The notes under the pieces are model-generated. The model saw nothing but the letters and a program-made list of their open reading frames with translations, made no database searches and was not told where the DNA came from. Position numbers and translations under genes: made by a program. Shown here one piece after another: positions 1 through 9,442 of a stretch of 64,000 bases of DNA. Origin of the DNA: Salinivirgaceae bacterium (GTDB taxonomy: Bacteria > Bacteroidota > Bacteroidia > Bacteroidales > SZUA-534). The stretch covers positions 42,767 through 106,766 of the forward strand of contig JAFYYJ010000064.1 in assembly GCA_017557605.1 (NCBI GenBank). The letters are read 5' to 3'. Position 1 is the stretch's first letter. Each line of letters starts with the position of its first letter.

Positions 1-476
1 ACGCATTTTCCGACGCCGCCAAGAAAAATGCCGACACCAAGCTGGCTGCGGCGCTGAAGGCTGGTGTTAAAAATGCTGATTACGAGGAAAAAGCCAAAGC
101 CGCAATGCGGAAAATCGGCACAGAGCCCGACAGTATCGGGTTGCTTGTCAAAGTGATAAAATTCGGCATTGTTGACGGTCAGGAAACCGACGCCAATGGC
201 AACACCGTAAATGTAAAATACTGTGACTTTTACGGGACAAAGATTAACCAAGACGCCTGGGGCAAAAACAAAACGAAGATTTGCAATATCGACGGGCGCT
301 CATACGTCTTATATTTGGTTAAAAATGTGCCGCCAATGCCAAAAACTCTTGACGAATGCCGCGGTGCAGTTGTGTCTGAATATCAGAACGTCTTGGAAAA
401 GAGCTGGATAGAAGGCCTGAGAGCAAAATATCCGGTCAAACTGAATAACGACATCTTTAAAACAATGATTAAATGA
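1..476 (+). CDS. PpiC/SurA-type peptidylprolyl isomerase, C-terminal fragment (cut by window start)
   Basis: The reading frame is open from the first bases of the window (frame starting at base 3) to the stop at 474-476, so the gene begins outside the window; the ATG at 105 is internal. The visible end reads as the tail of a Bacteroidota SurA/PpiC-like periplasmic foldase: a lysine- and alanine-rich helix, then a PPIase-like core, then the stretch EYQNVLEKSWIEGLRAKYPV, which is typical of the C-terminal helix of these proteins. The stop overlaps the ATG of the next gene (ATGA), so the two are translationally coupled. The expected job is folding of outer-membrane and secreted proteins in the periplasm. 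The family call rests on the C-terminal pattern and the two following SurA-like genes; the catalytic domain itself is mostly outside the window. Confidence 0.75.
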   Translation, partial: AFSDAAKKNADTKLAAALKAGVKNADYEEKAKAAMRKIGTEPDSIGLLVKVIKFGIVDGQETDANGNTVNVKYCDFYGTKINQDAWGKNKTKICNIDGRSYVLYLVKNVPPMPKTLDECRGAVVSEYQNVLEKSWIEGLRAKYPVKLNNDIFKTMIK

Positions 477-1360
477 TGCGTCGGATACTGAAAAAAGCGA
501 CCTATGCGGGACTTAAAACTTTGATAGTCTGCGCCATTTTGTCAAGCCAAAGCTGCAGCCTTCTGCACAAACCCAACGACGCCGACCCCATTATGGCCCG
601 GACTGAACTGGGTGTGCTGACACTTTCGCAAGTCAGAGCCGTGGTGCCAAACAATATCCACGACCTCGACAGCGTACAATTTGTGCAGAGCTATGTCGAC
701 CGTTGGATTCACAACCAGCTGCTTCTGGAAAACGCCATGGAGTATGTCGACAAGGAGACGCAACGCTCGGTAAACCAAATGGTTGCCGACTATCACACCA
801 CATTGCTGGTGCACAAATACAAACAGATGTATATTGAGGAGAAATTGGACACGGTGATACCCGACTCGAAGATTGAGGAGCACTACTCGCAGTACGGCAA
901 CAACTTCCTACTCGACAGCGCCGCCGTGCGCACAGTTTTTGTCAAAGTGGCACCTGACTTCAAAGAGAAAAACAAGCTCCGCCGCCTTGTGCGCAGCACT
1001 AACCCCGACGACACTGAGCAGCTTGCCGCCCTCTGCGCCAATGCTCTCTATTTCGATAACGGTAACAACTGGCATTATCTCAGCACTATAACATCGATGC
1101 TGCCGCAAAACGCGATGAGCAACACGATGTCTATGGCGCGCAACGGCCGATTCTTCGAGACACAAGACGACTCAACCCTCTACATGCTTATGTTTTGCGA
1201 GTTCCGCGATGTCAACGAGCAAGCTCCGCTTGTGTTTGCGAAGAATAAAATCCGCGAGATTCTGATAAACCACAGGAAAAACGATTTGATTAAAAATTTG
1301 GAGATTCAGGTATATATAGATGCTGTCAACAAACAGAGATTTACGAATTATGTCAATTAA
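473..1360 (+). CDS. SurA/PpiC-like lipoprotein chaperone
   Basis: This is a 295-residue protein with a lipoprotein signal peptide ending in the lipobox SSQSC (Cys about residue 28), so it is probably anchored in the periplasm. The mature part is rich in long helices (roughly residues 55-140) followed by a short alpha/beta part, resembling the SurA N-terminal chaperone domain plus a degenerate parvulin domain. I see no clear parvulin active-site pattern, so a chaperone without isomerase activity is likely. It overlaps the preceding gene by 4 bases and the following SurA-like gene by 11 bases, inside a run of three related foldase genes. Bacteroides genomes have the same trio. Function is inferred from context and weak family resemblance. 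Confidence 0.6.
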   Translation: MMRRILKKATYAGLKTLIVCAILSSQSCSLLHKPNDADPIMARTELGVLTLSQVRAVVPNNIHDLDSVQFVQSYVDRWIHNQLLLENAMEYVDKETQRSVNQMVADYHTTLLVHKYKQMYIEEKLDTVIPDSKIEEHYSQYGNNFLLDSAAVRTVFVKVAPDFKEKNKLRRLVRSTNPDDTEQLAALCANALYFDNGNNWHYLSTITSMLPQNAMSNTMSMARNGRFFETQDDSTLYMLMFCEFRDVNEQAPLVFAKNKIREILINHRKNDLIKNLEIQVYIDAVNKQRFTNYVN

Positions 1361-2716
1361 TATCAAAAAAATAGGTATCGCCGTTTCAGCCTCAGCCATG
1401 CTTTTGGCATCGGCATTGACGGCCAACGCACAAGGAAAAGGAACGATTATTGATAAAATAGTGGCTGTAGTAGGCCGTCAGGCTGTCATGTTCAGCGATG
1501 TTGAGGCGCAACGGGTGCAGCTGCAAACACAAGGCTACCGCCCCACCGACGATTTGCGCTGCCAGATTCTGGAAACCATGCTCTATCAGAAACTACTTGT
1601 AAACCAAGCCATTCTCGACACTGTCGAAGTCGCCGACCGCCAAGTTGAATCCGAGCTCGACCGCCGGATAAACTACTACGTTGAACAGATAGGCAGCGAG
1701 GAGAAACTTGAGGAGTACTACAAAAAACCAATGGACCAAATCAGAGCCGATTTCCACGATGTTATCAAGGAGCAGCTTGTGGCGCAGACCATGGAACAAA
1801 CGGTTACAAGCAATGTGTCGGTTACACCGCAGGAAGTCCGCAACTACTTCAAATCAATACCTCGCGACAGCCTGCCGACCATAAACACAGAGTTCGAAAT
1901 TGAGCAGCTGTCACTGCTACCGAAAATTGAGGAGACTGAGATACTGCGCATCAAAGACCGCTTGCGCGAATTCAAAACCCGCGTGGCCAATGGCGAGAGC
2001 TTTGCAACACTGGCCGTGCTTTATTCGGAAGACCCCGGGTCGGCAATGAAGGGCGGCGAGCTTGGCTTTATGAGCCGCAGCGACCTTGTGCCGGAATTTT
2101 CGGCTGTGGCCTTCAACCTTGAGCCCAACGAGGTGTCGAAAGTGGTGAAAACCGACTACGGCTACCATATCATCCAAATGATTGAGAAGAAGGGCGAACG
2201 CATGAACTGCCGACACATTCTGCTGAAACCGGCCGTATCGTACACCGAGAAGAAAAACGCCATGGCGCGTCTCGATTCTATCCGCCAAAAAATTGTTAAT
2301 GAAGAAATCACATTCAAACAAGCCTGCTGGATGTTTTCCGACGACGAGAACACCCGCATGAACGGCGGCGTTATGGTGAACCCATACACCGGCACATCGC
2401 TGTTTGAAGCCGAACACCTCGACCCCAAAATAGCAAACGCTATCCGCGGCCTGGAAGTTGGCGAGATTTCCAAACCCTTCGAGACCGAAGACGACCAAGG
2501 CCGCACCGTCTGCAAGATTGTGCTTCTCCGCTCAAAATCGAAACCGCACAAAGCTAATCTGTCGCAAGACTATCAGCACATACAGAATATGGCCACCGAA
2601 AAGAAGCGCGACAAGGTAATGGAGGAATGGGTGGAGAAAACCATAGGCTCAACCTACATCCGTATCGACGATGAGTATAAGAGCTGCAAATTCAAAAAAG
2701 ATTGGATTAAGACTGA

Positions 2717-2720
<4 letters not shown>
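1350..2720 (+). CDS. SurA-like periplasmic peptidylprolyl isomerase
   Basis: This is a 456-residue exported chaperone/isomerase for outer-membrane protein assembly. The ATG at 1350 is chosen over the upstream one at 1320 because it places the signal peptide (MSINIKKIGIAVSASAMLLA, then an ANAQ cleavage site) at the N-terminus. The order is: SurA N-terminal helical domain (about 30-170), first parvulin domain (about 180-285, with SEDPGSAMKGGELGFMSRSD and DYGYHIIQM), and second parvulin domain (about 290-400, with CRHILLKP and a divergent GGV strand), then a C-terminal helix. Two PpiC domains are the SurA hallmark. The stop codon overlaps the start of the MoxR gene (ATGA), showing coupling. Confidence 0.88.
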
Positions 2721-3700
<980 letters not shown>

Positions 3701-3709
3701 TTATCAGCA

Positions 3710-5344
3710 ATGCGGCGTCTCCTAAAAATATTGTTGCTAATAGCGGCTGTGGTTACCGCCAGTCAGAGTTTTGCGCAGCGCAAGACAAAAGTGGAGCTTG
3801 TCCGCGCAAGAGCGATAAAATCCGACGCACACTTGTTCAACGGCGCCCGCCGCCTGATTGGCGACGTCTGCTTCAAACAGGACAGCGCCATAATGGAGTG
3901 CGACAGCGCGCATTTCTACTCCGACAAGAACCGTTTCGACGCCTTCGGGCACGTGCACCTCTACAAACTGAACGACACCACCATTGATGTCCGCGCCGAC
4001 TTCCTGCGCCACGACGGCGACCAGAAAATGGCCCGTTTCCGACACAATGTCGTGCTTCGCGACAGCTCAATTGTGCTGACAACCGACTCTCTTGACTATA
4101 ATCTGCACGAAGATATCGGCTCATACGAGCACAACGGCAAAATAGTCGACAGCCTTACGGTGCTGACAAGCCTTAAAGGTTTCTACTTCCACCGCCAGCA
4201 TGAGGTTTACTTTTGGAAAGATGTAGTTATCGACCATAACAACAAAGAATATCAAATGTTTACCGACACTCTCAGGTACGGCACCGTCAGCAAGATAATC
4301 CACTTTTTCGGCCCGACCGAGTTCTACAACGACACCAACTATATGTATGCGCGCTATGGCTGGTACAACACCGTCACCGAAAAATCGATGTTCAAATACG
4401 ACGCCTTGTTCCGCAACCCGAAGCAGACAATCACCTGCGACAGCATGTCGTTCAGCCGGCTTAGCGAGAGCGGCGCGGCCTACTCCAACGTGGTGGCCGT
4501 CGATACAACGCAGGATATTATGGCCACAGGCGATTATGTCGAGATACACAAAGAGCCTGAGTTGCTGACAATTACCAAGAAAGCGCGGCTCATCTACATC
4601 TTCAACGGCGACTCGCTATATCTGCATGCCGACACGCTCAAAGTCTGCCGCGACACATCGGGGCTGTTCCGCACATTCCGCGCCTATTGGCATGTGCGCG
4701 CCTATCGGAAAGATTTGCAACTGCAAACCGACTCTATCTACTTTTCGATGCAAGACAGCATAGCCCGATTCTACGGCAATCCCGTATTCTGGGTGCAGGG
4801 CAACCAAATCACATCAGAATACATCGAGGCCTTTATAAAGAACAAAACTCTCAGCAAATTCATTCTTTACGACAACGGAATGATTGTCTCGCCGTTAGAC
4901 AGCATCCATTTCAACCAGGTAAAGGGTATGCAAATGGTTGGTTATATGAGAAATAACGATTTATACAAAGTCGATGTTTTTAAACGCAGCCAGACGCTCT
5001 ATTTCCCAGTCGACGGCGATGAAATAATCGGCATGAACAAAGGCGAGAGCACCGACATGACCATATATGTGAAAAACCGGCAAGTAAAGCATATTGTATA
5101 CCGCTCGTCGCCCAAGTCAAATATCTATCCACTTGACAATGTTACCATTAGTGACTCTCGGCTGCATGGCTTTTCGTGGCTCGAATCGGTGCGGCCCAAA
5201 AGCCCCGATGAGATTTTTATTTGGAAAGATGTGGAAAAGACCAGCAAACACAGCAACAGAATTGTCGCGCCTGCTGAAACCGAAAGCGATAAAACCGCCA
5301 AAAAGCCTCTGCCACCGATGCAAAACCCCAATCGGCGCAAGTAA
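3710..5344 (+). CDS. OstA/LptA-like envelope protein
   Basis: This is a 544-residue exported protein with a signal peptide (LLLIAAVVTASQSFAQ). It is built almost entirely of short beta repeats with the rhythm 'DSAHFYSDKNRFDAFGHVHL' and 'DTLRYGTVSKIIHFFGPTEF'. This matches the OstA/LptA beta-jellyroll repeat that binds lipopolysaccharide during transport to the outer membrane. In Bacteroidota such long OstA-like proteins usually follow SurA and MoxR genes, as here (9 bases after moxR). The proline- and lysine-rich C-terminus (about 515-544) is probably disordered. The role in LPS transport is known for the LptA family; its use for this longer protein is inference. Confidence 0.8.
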   Translation: MRRLLKILLLIAAVVTASQSFAQRKTKVELVRARAIKSDAHLFNGARRLIGDVCFKQDSAIMECDSAHFYSDKNRFDAFGHVHLYKLNDTTIDVRADFLRHDGDQKMARFRHNVVLRDSSIVLTTDSLDYNLHEDIGSYEHNGKIVDSLTVLTSLKGFYFHRQHEVYFWKDVVIDHNNKEYQMFTDTLRYGTVSKIIHFFGPTEFYNDTNYMYARYGWYNTVTEKSMFKYDALFRNPKQTITCDSMSFSRLSESGAAYSNVVAVDTTQDIMATGDYVEIHKEPELLTITKKARLIYIFNGDSLYLHADTLKVCRDTSGLFRTFRAYWHVRAYRKDLQLQTDSIYFSMQDSIARFYGNPVFWVQGNQITSEYIEAFIKNKTLSKFILYDNGMIVSPLDSIHFNQVKGMQMVGYMRNNDLYKVDVFKRSQTLYFPVDGDEIIGMNKGESTDMTIYVKNRQVKHIVYRSSPKSNIYPLDNVTISDSRLHGFSWLESVRPKSPDEIFIWKDVEKTSKHSNRIVAPAETESDKTAKKPLPPMQNPNRRK

Positions 5345-5400
5345 AACCAATGGTGTTTTCGACAGCCCAATGCTGATTAATGCGAACTGAAAACATATAC

Positions 5401-5425
5401 AAGAGGCTTCAAACCGCTTCTTTTT
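5401..5425 (+). terminator. Probable rho-independent terminator after the OstA-like gene
   Basis: AAGAGGC (5401-5407) pairs with GCTTCTT (5416-5422), including one G-U pair, around an 8-base loop, and the T-run continues to 5425. It sits 56 bases after the stop codon of the foldase operon. The stem is short, so the call is moderate. Confidence 0.45.
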
Positions 5426-5482
5426 CACCACAACACACTGATTAGCAATTAACTACAAAAGCAAACTTTTTTATTAGGCCAT

Positions 5483-5513
5483 GTTGTGCAGAATGAACTT
5501 TTTTCTACTTTTG
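5483..5513 (+). promoter_or_regulatory. Bacteroidota-type promoter of tRNA-Ser
   Basis: A -7 box TACTTTTG (5506-5513, fits TAnnTTTG) follows a -33-like GTTG (5483-5486) with a 19-base spacer. The box ends only 5 bases before the mature tRNA, so the primary transcript would carry almost no 5' leader. Confidence 0.6.
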
Positions 5514-5518
5514 TCGCC

Positions 5519-5607
<89 letters not shown>

Positions 5608-5626
5608 AGAGAGAATCTAAAAAGAC

Positions 5627-5662
5627 AAAAGCCTTGACTTATAACAAGTTGAGGCTTTTTAG
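5627..5662 (+). terminator. Rho-independent terminator of tRNA-Ser
   Basis: A 14-bp stem (5627-5640 with 5646-5659, two G-U pairs) closes a 5-base loop; the 3' arm ends in a T-run. It begins 20 bases after the tRNA. Confidence 0.85.
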
Positions 5663-5764
5663 TTTTTGGGGATTGAGGGAAATTTGGACATTTTTTGTTC
5701 CAAATTTGCGACTGAACAGTTTTTAAAAGTGCGACTGCTACAATCAGTTACTATCTTTCCACAA

Positions 5765-5804
5765 AAAAATCGGTTTTACACCAATATGTGTAAAACCGAT
5801 TTTT
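5765..5804. terminator. Bidirectional terminator downstream of def
   Basis: A perfect 17-bp stem (5765-5781 with 5788-5804) with a 6-base loop, beginning in an A-run and ending in a T-run, so it can act on both strands. It lies 47 bases beyond the def stop on the minus strand and ends the glmM-ruvX-def transcript. Confidence 0.9.
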
Positions 5805-5850
5805 AATCCGAATCTTCAATCCTTTGTCAATGCGAGGAACAAAGAACTGA

Positions 5851-6408
5851 CTATTTATTATTCAAAATCTTATAGCGTGCCGATGCTTTACCCTTAACCA
5901 TTGCGTTCAGCTTGCCACCAAGCAGACGACGACGAATGGGCGAAATGTGGTCAGTGAAGACCTTTCCATCAAGATGGTCCAATTCGTGCTGTGAGATGCG
6001 AGCGCGCATACCGTCCCACACTTCATGATGCTCAACAAAATCCTCGTCAAGATAGCGGATTTCGACCTTGTCGGGGCGCCAAACATCCTCGCTGATGCCA
6101 GGCAGACTCAAGCACCCTTCGTTGAACTTAACTTCCTCATCTGTCGGAAAATCCAAGATTTCGGGGTTGATGAGAGTGCGTTTGAAATCCTTGCAGGCTG
6201 GCTCGTCCTCGGCAAACGGCGTAGCGTCGATAATCACAAGCCGCAGGCTCTGCCCCACTTGCGGGGCGGCCAAACCAACACCCTCTGCTGCGGCCAATGT
6301 GTCGTACATATTGGCAATCAACTCTTTAAGACCAGGAGTCTCTTTTGTTACCAACTGCGCCTTCTTGCGCAGAATCGGGTTGCCGTAAACTGTTATCGGT
6401 AGTATCAT
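5851..6408 (-). CDS. def: Peptide deformylase
   Basis: A 185-residue metalloenzyme that removes the formyl group from the N-terminal methionine of new proteins in the cytoplasm. All three family motifs are present: GVGLAAPQ (43-50), EGCLS (97-101, Cys99 being the metal ligand) and HELDH (141-145, two His ligands and the catalytic Glu). Length is normal. The ATG overlaps the ruvX stop by 4 bases (ATGA), making def the last gene of a coupled operon glmM-ruvX-def that ends at the strong terminator at 5765-5804. Confidence 0.97.
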   Translation of the reverse strand: MILPITVYGNPILRKKAQLVTKETPGLKELIANMYDTLAAAEGVGLAAPQVGQSLRLVIIDATPFAEDEPACKDFKRTLINPEILDFPTDEEVKFNEGCLSLPGISEDVWRPDKVEIRYLDEDFVEHHEVWDGMRARISQHELDHLDGKVFTDHISPIRRRLLGGKLNAMVKGKASARYKILNNK

Positions 6409-6824
6409 TTTCGTTGTTTTTGTTCCATATACGATTGCAGGATAATTGTAGCGCTCACGGTGTCAATCAATGCTTTATCCTGCCTTTGTTTCTTTTTCAG
6501 ACCGCCGTCAATCATTGCCTGAAAGGCGATTTTCGACGTGAATCGCTCATCAATCATCTCGACCGGAGTGTTGGTGAATTCTTTCTTCAATTTTTCAACA
6601 AACGGTTTAATATATTGCATTGATTCCGAATCCGTTGCATCCATTTGTTTGGCGTGGCCGACCACGAAAGTGTCAACCTGCTCCTTTTGCACGTACTGCT
6701 TCAGAAAATTCATCAATTCGGCTGTGGGCACGGTTTGCAGACCTGTGGCAATAATTTGCATCACATCGGTGACGGCAACTCCGCAGCGCTTGCGGCCATA
6801 ATCGATAGCAAGTATGCGTCCCAA
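6405..6824 (-). CDS. ruvX: RuvX/YqgF-family putative Holliday junction resolvase / pre-16S rRNA nuclease
   Basis: A 139-residue RNase H-fold nuclease. In E. coli YqgF matures the 5' end of 16S rRNA, and a Holliday-junction role has been proposed for the family. The catalytic Asp is in LAIDYGRKRCG (residue 8); DERFTSK and QDKALIDTVSA near the C-terminus give the remaining acidic sites. The start is TTG at 6824-6822. The glmM stop TGA lies directly upstream in the same frame, and the next ATG (Met22) would remove the catalytic Asp, so TTG is essentially forced. The gene is coupled at both ends, to glmM and to def. Confidence 0.92.
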   Translation of the reverse strand: MGRILAIDYGRKRCGVAVTDVMQIIATGLQTVPTAELMNFLKQYVQKEQVDTFVVGHAKQMDATDSESMQYIKPFVEKLKKEFTNTPVEMIDERFTSKIAFQAMIDGGLKKKQRQDKALIDTVSATIILQSYMEQKQRK

Positions 6825-8219
6825 TCAGATTCCAGCTATTTGCTTGATTTCCGACATTATACGTTGCGCCAGCGCATCGGCGGCCTGCTCACTCTTGCTT
6901 TCAGCGTAGATGCGGATAATAGGCTCGGTGTTCGATTTGCGCAGGTGAACCCACTCCGTTGGGAAGTCGATTTTAACACCATCTATATCGTTAACACGCT
7001 CATTTGCATAACGTTTCTTCATCTCGGCCAACACTGCATCGACATTGACTGCCGGTGTAAGCTGAATCTTGTTTTTCGAGATGTAATATGCCGGATATTT
7101 AGCGCGCAGTTCTGATGTTTTGCATTGGCTTTTAGCAAGATGTGTCAGGAACAAGGCAATGCCCACCAGTGCGTCGCGGCCATAATGCAATTCGGGATAA
7201 ATAACTCCGCCATTGCCCTCGCCACCGATTATCGCATTGGTTTCCTTCATTTTGGCAACCACATTCACTTCACCCACTGCGGCAGGCGAATACGAGCCTC
7301 CATGTTGCTCAGTAACAACACTCAATGCTCTTGTACTCGACAAGTTAGACACCGTGTTGCCCGATTTTACACTCAGAATATAATCGGCCACCGACACCAG
7401 CGTGTACTCCTCGCCAAACATCGAGCCGTCCTCGCAGACAATGGCCAGGCGGTCGACATCGGGGTCAACAACAAAGCCCACATCGGCCTTGTACTCGCGC
7501 ATGGCAGCCGAAATCTGTCCCAGATTCTCAGGCAGCGGCTCCGGTGTATGGGCAAAATCGCCATGAGGCTCAGTGTTCAAGCCGACAATGTGCTTCACGC
7601 CAAGCGCGCGCAGCAAATCGGGGATTATCAGTCCGCCGACAGAGTTTATCGAGTCGAACACAACCTTGAAATTAGCTTTCTTTATCAGTGCCACATCGAC
7701 TAAACGCAAAGCCAAAATCTGCTGTATATGCTTGTAAGCGAAATTGTTATCTTGCGTTATGGTTCCCAGAAACTCGACAGGTGCAAATGTGTATTGTCCT
7801 TTTTCAGCTATCTCGAGGACACGGTTTCCTTCGGCGGCGCTCAAAAATTCGCCGTTCATATTCAGCAATTTAAGCGCGTTCCATTGCTTCGGGTTGTGGC
7901 TTGCCGTCAGAATCAGACCGCCGTTGGCCTCATAGTCGATAACCGCAAGCTCTGTCGACGGCGTGGTTGCCAGCCCCAAGTCGATGACATCGGCGCCCAT
8001 GCTCATCAGCGTTCCAAGCACAAGGTGCGACACCATTGCGCCCGAAATGCGCGCATCGCGCCCAACAACAATGCGGAGACGCGTCCCCGGCTCATTCTGT
8101 TCCTTGACCCACTGTGTGTAGGCCGCTGTAAATTTCACAATATCAATAGGACTCAGGCCTTCGCCCTCCTTGTCGCCTATTGTTCCACGTATTCCTGATA
8201 TCGATTTAATTAGGCTCAT
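6825..8219 (-). CDS. glmM: Phosphoglucosamine mutase
   Basis: A 464-residue alpha-D-phosphohexomutase that converts glucosamine-6-phosphate to glucosamine-1-phosphate for UDP-GlcNAc, peptidoglycan and LPS synthesis. The phosphoserine loop TASHNP is at residues 105-110 (Ser107), the Mg-binding loop DPDVDR is in the middle of the protein, and the sugar-binding loop GEGNGG and the phosphate-binding RKSNTEPIIRIYAE are near the C-terminus. The N-terminus (SISGIRGTIG) is the form found in Bacteroidota GlmM. Phosphomannomutase activity cannot be fully excluded for this superfamily. It is the first gene of the operon with ruvX and def. Confidence 0.9.
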   Translation of the reverse strand: MSLIKSISGIRGTIGDKEGEGLSPIDIVKFTAAYTQWVKEQNEPGTRLRIVVGRDARISGAMVSHLVLGTLMSMGADVIDLGLATTPSTELAVIDYEANGGLILTASHNPKQWNALKLLNMNGEFLSAAEGNRVLEIAEKGQYTFAPVEFLGTITQDNNFAYKHIQQILALRLVDVALIKKANFKVVFDSINSVGGLIIPDLLRALGVKHIVGLNTEPHGDFAHTPEPLPENLGQISAAMREYKADVGFVVDPDVDRLAIVCEDGSMFGEEYTLVSVADYILSVKSGNTVSNLSSTRALSVVTEQHGGSYSPAAVGEVNVVAKMKETNAIIGGEGNGGVIYPELHYGRDALVGIALFLTHLAKSQCKTSELRAKYPAYYISKNKIQLTPAVNVDAVLAEMKKRYANERVNDIDGVKIDFPTEWVHLRKSNTEPIIRIYAESKSEQAADALAQRIMSEIKQIAGI

Positions 8220-8239
8220 ATACCTTATATTTTATTGTG

Positions 8240-8247
8240 CAAAAATA
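8240..8247 (-). promoter_or_regulatory. Possible -7 box for glmM-ruvX-def
   Basis: On the minus strand TATTTTTG fits TAnnTTTG and lies about 20 bases before the glmM ATG. No good -33 TTTG is seen at the usual distance. Confidence 0.4.
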
Positions 8248-8355
8248 GTTTTTTCGACTGACATTATTATCAACCCCGAAAACAATACGAAAAGTTCGGA
8301 GACAAGAACGGCCACAAGCGCAAGTTCTGTTCCGCCTCAAACCGATATCTTGCTG

Positions 8356-8832
8356 TCAGTTAATAAGTTCGACAACAAAATAATAAGACATCAAACCAGA
8401 AACCATAAGTTTGACAACAACGCCCGTCAGAATGCCAATGAAGGAGCCCAATGCGGCATACAACGCCTTGTCAGTCGTCTGATTGCCTGTGTACTCGCCG
8501 ATGAATGCGCCGATAAGCGGAAACAGAATGATGCACACCGGCCCGAAAAACATCCCGACAACAACACCAATAGTTGCGCCCCAAGTGCCGCGTTTGGTGC
8601 CTCCGAATTTTTTAGTGCCCCACGCCGGCACCACATAGTCGAGAGCCGTGACTGCTGCGGCAAGCACCGCCATCACCACCAAGAATGTGGTTGAAAAATA
8701 GCCCCAACGTGTGAATTGCAGCATCAGCAAGGCAAGAAAGCTAATGGGAGGGCCTGGCAACACCGGCAGAAAACAGCCTATAATGCCTATCAAAACCAAC
8801 GCTATTCCGAGTGTGAGAAGAATGTAATCCAT
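8356..8832 (-). CDS. DUF456 family inner-membrane protein
   Basis: A 158-residue, very hydrophobic protein with about four or five membrane segments. The pattern GIIGCFLPVLPGPPISFLAL near the N-terminus, then LDYVVPAWGTKKFGGTKRGTWGAT, and a glycine-rich GxxxG-like C-terminal pair of helices (LFPLIGAFIGEYTGN) are the DUF456 signature. Function is unknown for the family. It stands alone on the minus strand between glmM (136 bases downstream, with no other feature seen in that gap) and the tRNA-Lys gene. Confidence 0.85.
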   Translation of the reverse strand: MDYILLTLGIALVLIGIIGCFLPVLPGPPISFLALLMLQFTRWGYFSTTFLVVMAVLAAAVTALDYVVPAWGTKKFGGTKRGTWGATIGVVVGMFFGPVCIILFPLIGAFIGEYTGNQTTDKALYAALGSFIGILTGVVVKLMVSGLMSYYFVVELIN

Positions 8833-8907
8833 ATCAAGTTTTCTAAAACGACCTTAAAAATACACTTTGGATTGGTATTGTTGACAATGATTTCGGAAAT
8901 TATAGGC

Positions 8908-8938
8908 AAAAAAAATCCTCCAACTTCTGATTGGAGGA
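8908..8938 (-). terminator. Rho-independent terminator of tRNA-Lys
   Basis: Stem TCCTCCAA (8916-8923) with TTGGAGGA (8931-8938), 7-base loop, followed on the minus strand by eight Ts (8915-8908). It lies 13 bases after the tRNA. Confidence 0.9.
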
Positions 8939-8951
8939 CTCTTGAATCTTG

Positions 8952-9024
8952 TGAACCAGCTGGGGCTCGAACCCAGGACCCCATCCTTAAAAGGGATGTG
9001 CTCTACCTGCTGAGCTACTGATTC
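8952..9024 (-). tRNA. tRNA-Lys(UUU)
   Basis: Read on the minus strand, the acceptor GAATCAG (9024-9018) pairs with CTGGTTC (8959-8953, one G-U). The D-arm is GCTCAGCAGGTAGAGC, the anticodon loop CTTTTAA carries anticodon TTT, and the T-arm has GGTTCGAGCCC. The discriminator is A and CCA is not encoded, unlike the two other tRNA genes in this window. Confidence 0.96.
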
Positions 9025-9047
9025 AGTGCCTTTCTGAAAAAGCGTTG

Positions 9048-9079
9048 CAAAAGTATACCTAATATTTGTTTTTTGCAAG
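9048..9079 (-). promoter_or_regulatory. Promoter of tRNA-Lys
   Basis: On the minus strand a -7 box TACTTTTG (9055-9048) lies 20 bases after a -33-like CTTG (9079-9076). The tRNA starts 23 bases downstream of the -7 box. Confidence 0.6.
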
Positions 9080-9186
9080 CAGACATATTTTTTTTTCAGA
9101 AAAATCGTTCCAAACGGCTCTTCAACTTGATTTTCACACACTAAAACCACGACCCGAAAAAATCTTTTGTTTTTTTTCACACCACT

Positions 9187-9217
9187 CTTGCACGAAAGAA
9201 AAATTGCCGTACATTTG
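9187..9217 (+). promoter_or_regulatory. Promoter of tRNA-Val
   Basis: A -7 box TACATTTG (9210-9217) lies 19 bases after CTTG (9187-9190). The tRNA begins 42 bases downstream of the -7 box. Confidence 0.6.
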
Positions 9218-9259
9218 CATCGCTTTTGAAAAACAAAGCAACACGTTCTTAAAAGAATC

Positions 9260-9337
9260 GGGCGCTTAGCTCAGTTGGTTCAGAGCGTCTGCCTTACAAG
9301 CAGAGGGTCGGGGGTTCGAATCCCTCAGCGCCCACCA
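9260..9337 (+). tRNA. tRNA-Val(UAC)
   Basis: The acceptor GGGCGCT (9260-9266) pairs with AGCGCCC (9327-9333). The D-arm begins TAGCTCAGTTGG, the anticodon loop is CTTACAA with anticodon TAC (9295-9297), and the T-arm has GGTTCGAATCC. Discriminator A at 9334 and an encoded CCA at 9335-9337. Confidence 0.97.
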
Positions 9338-9338
9338 C

Positions 9339-9373
9339 AAAAAGCCTTACAATTGAATTGTGAGGCTTTTTTG
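9339..9373 (+). terminator. Rho-independent terminator of tRNA-Val
   Basis: A 14-bp stem (9339-9352 with 9358-9371) with a 5-base loop that ends in a T-run, directly after the tRNA. Confidence 0.88.
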
Positions 9374-9442
9374 TTTTTGACTATCTTGCAATGCATTTAA
9401 ACCAATAATATTGATAAGTAAAACATTAAAATACAAGATAAT

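Noticed and set aside
1917..2498. A 193-codon minus-strand frame inside the SurA-like gene, and similar ones in the OstA-like and PorE-like genes
   Set aside because: Shadow frames of genes with clear conserved domains.
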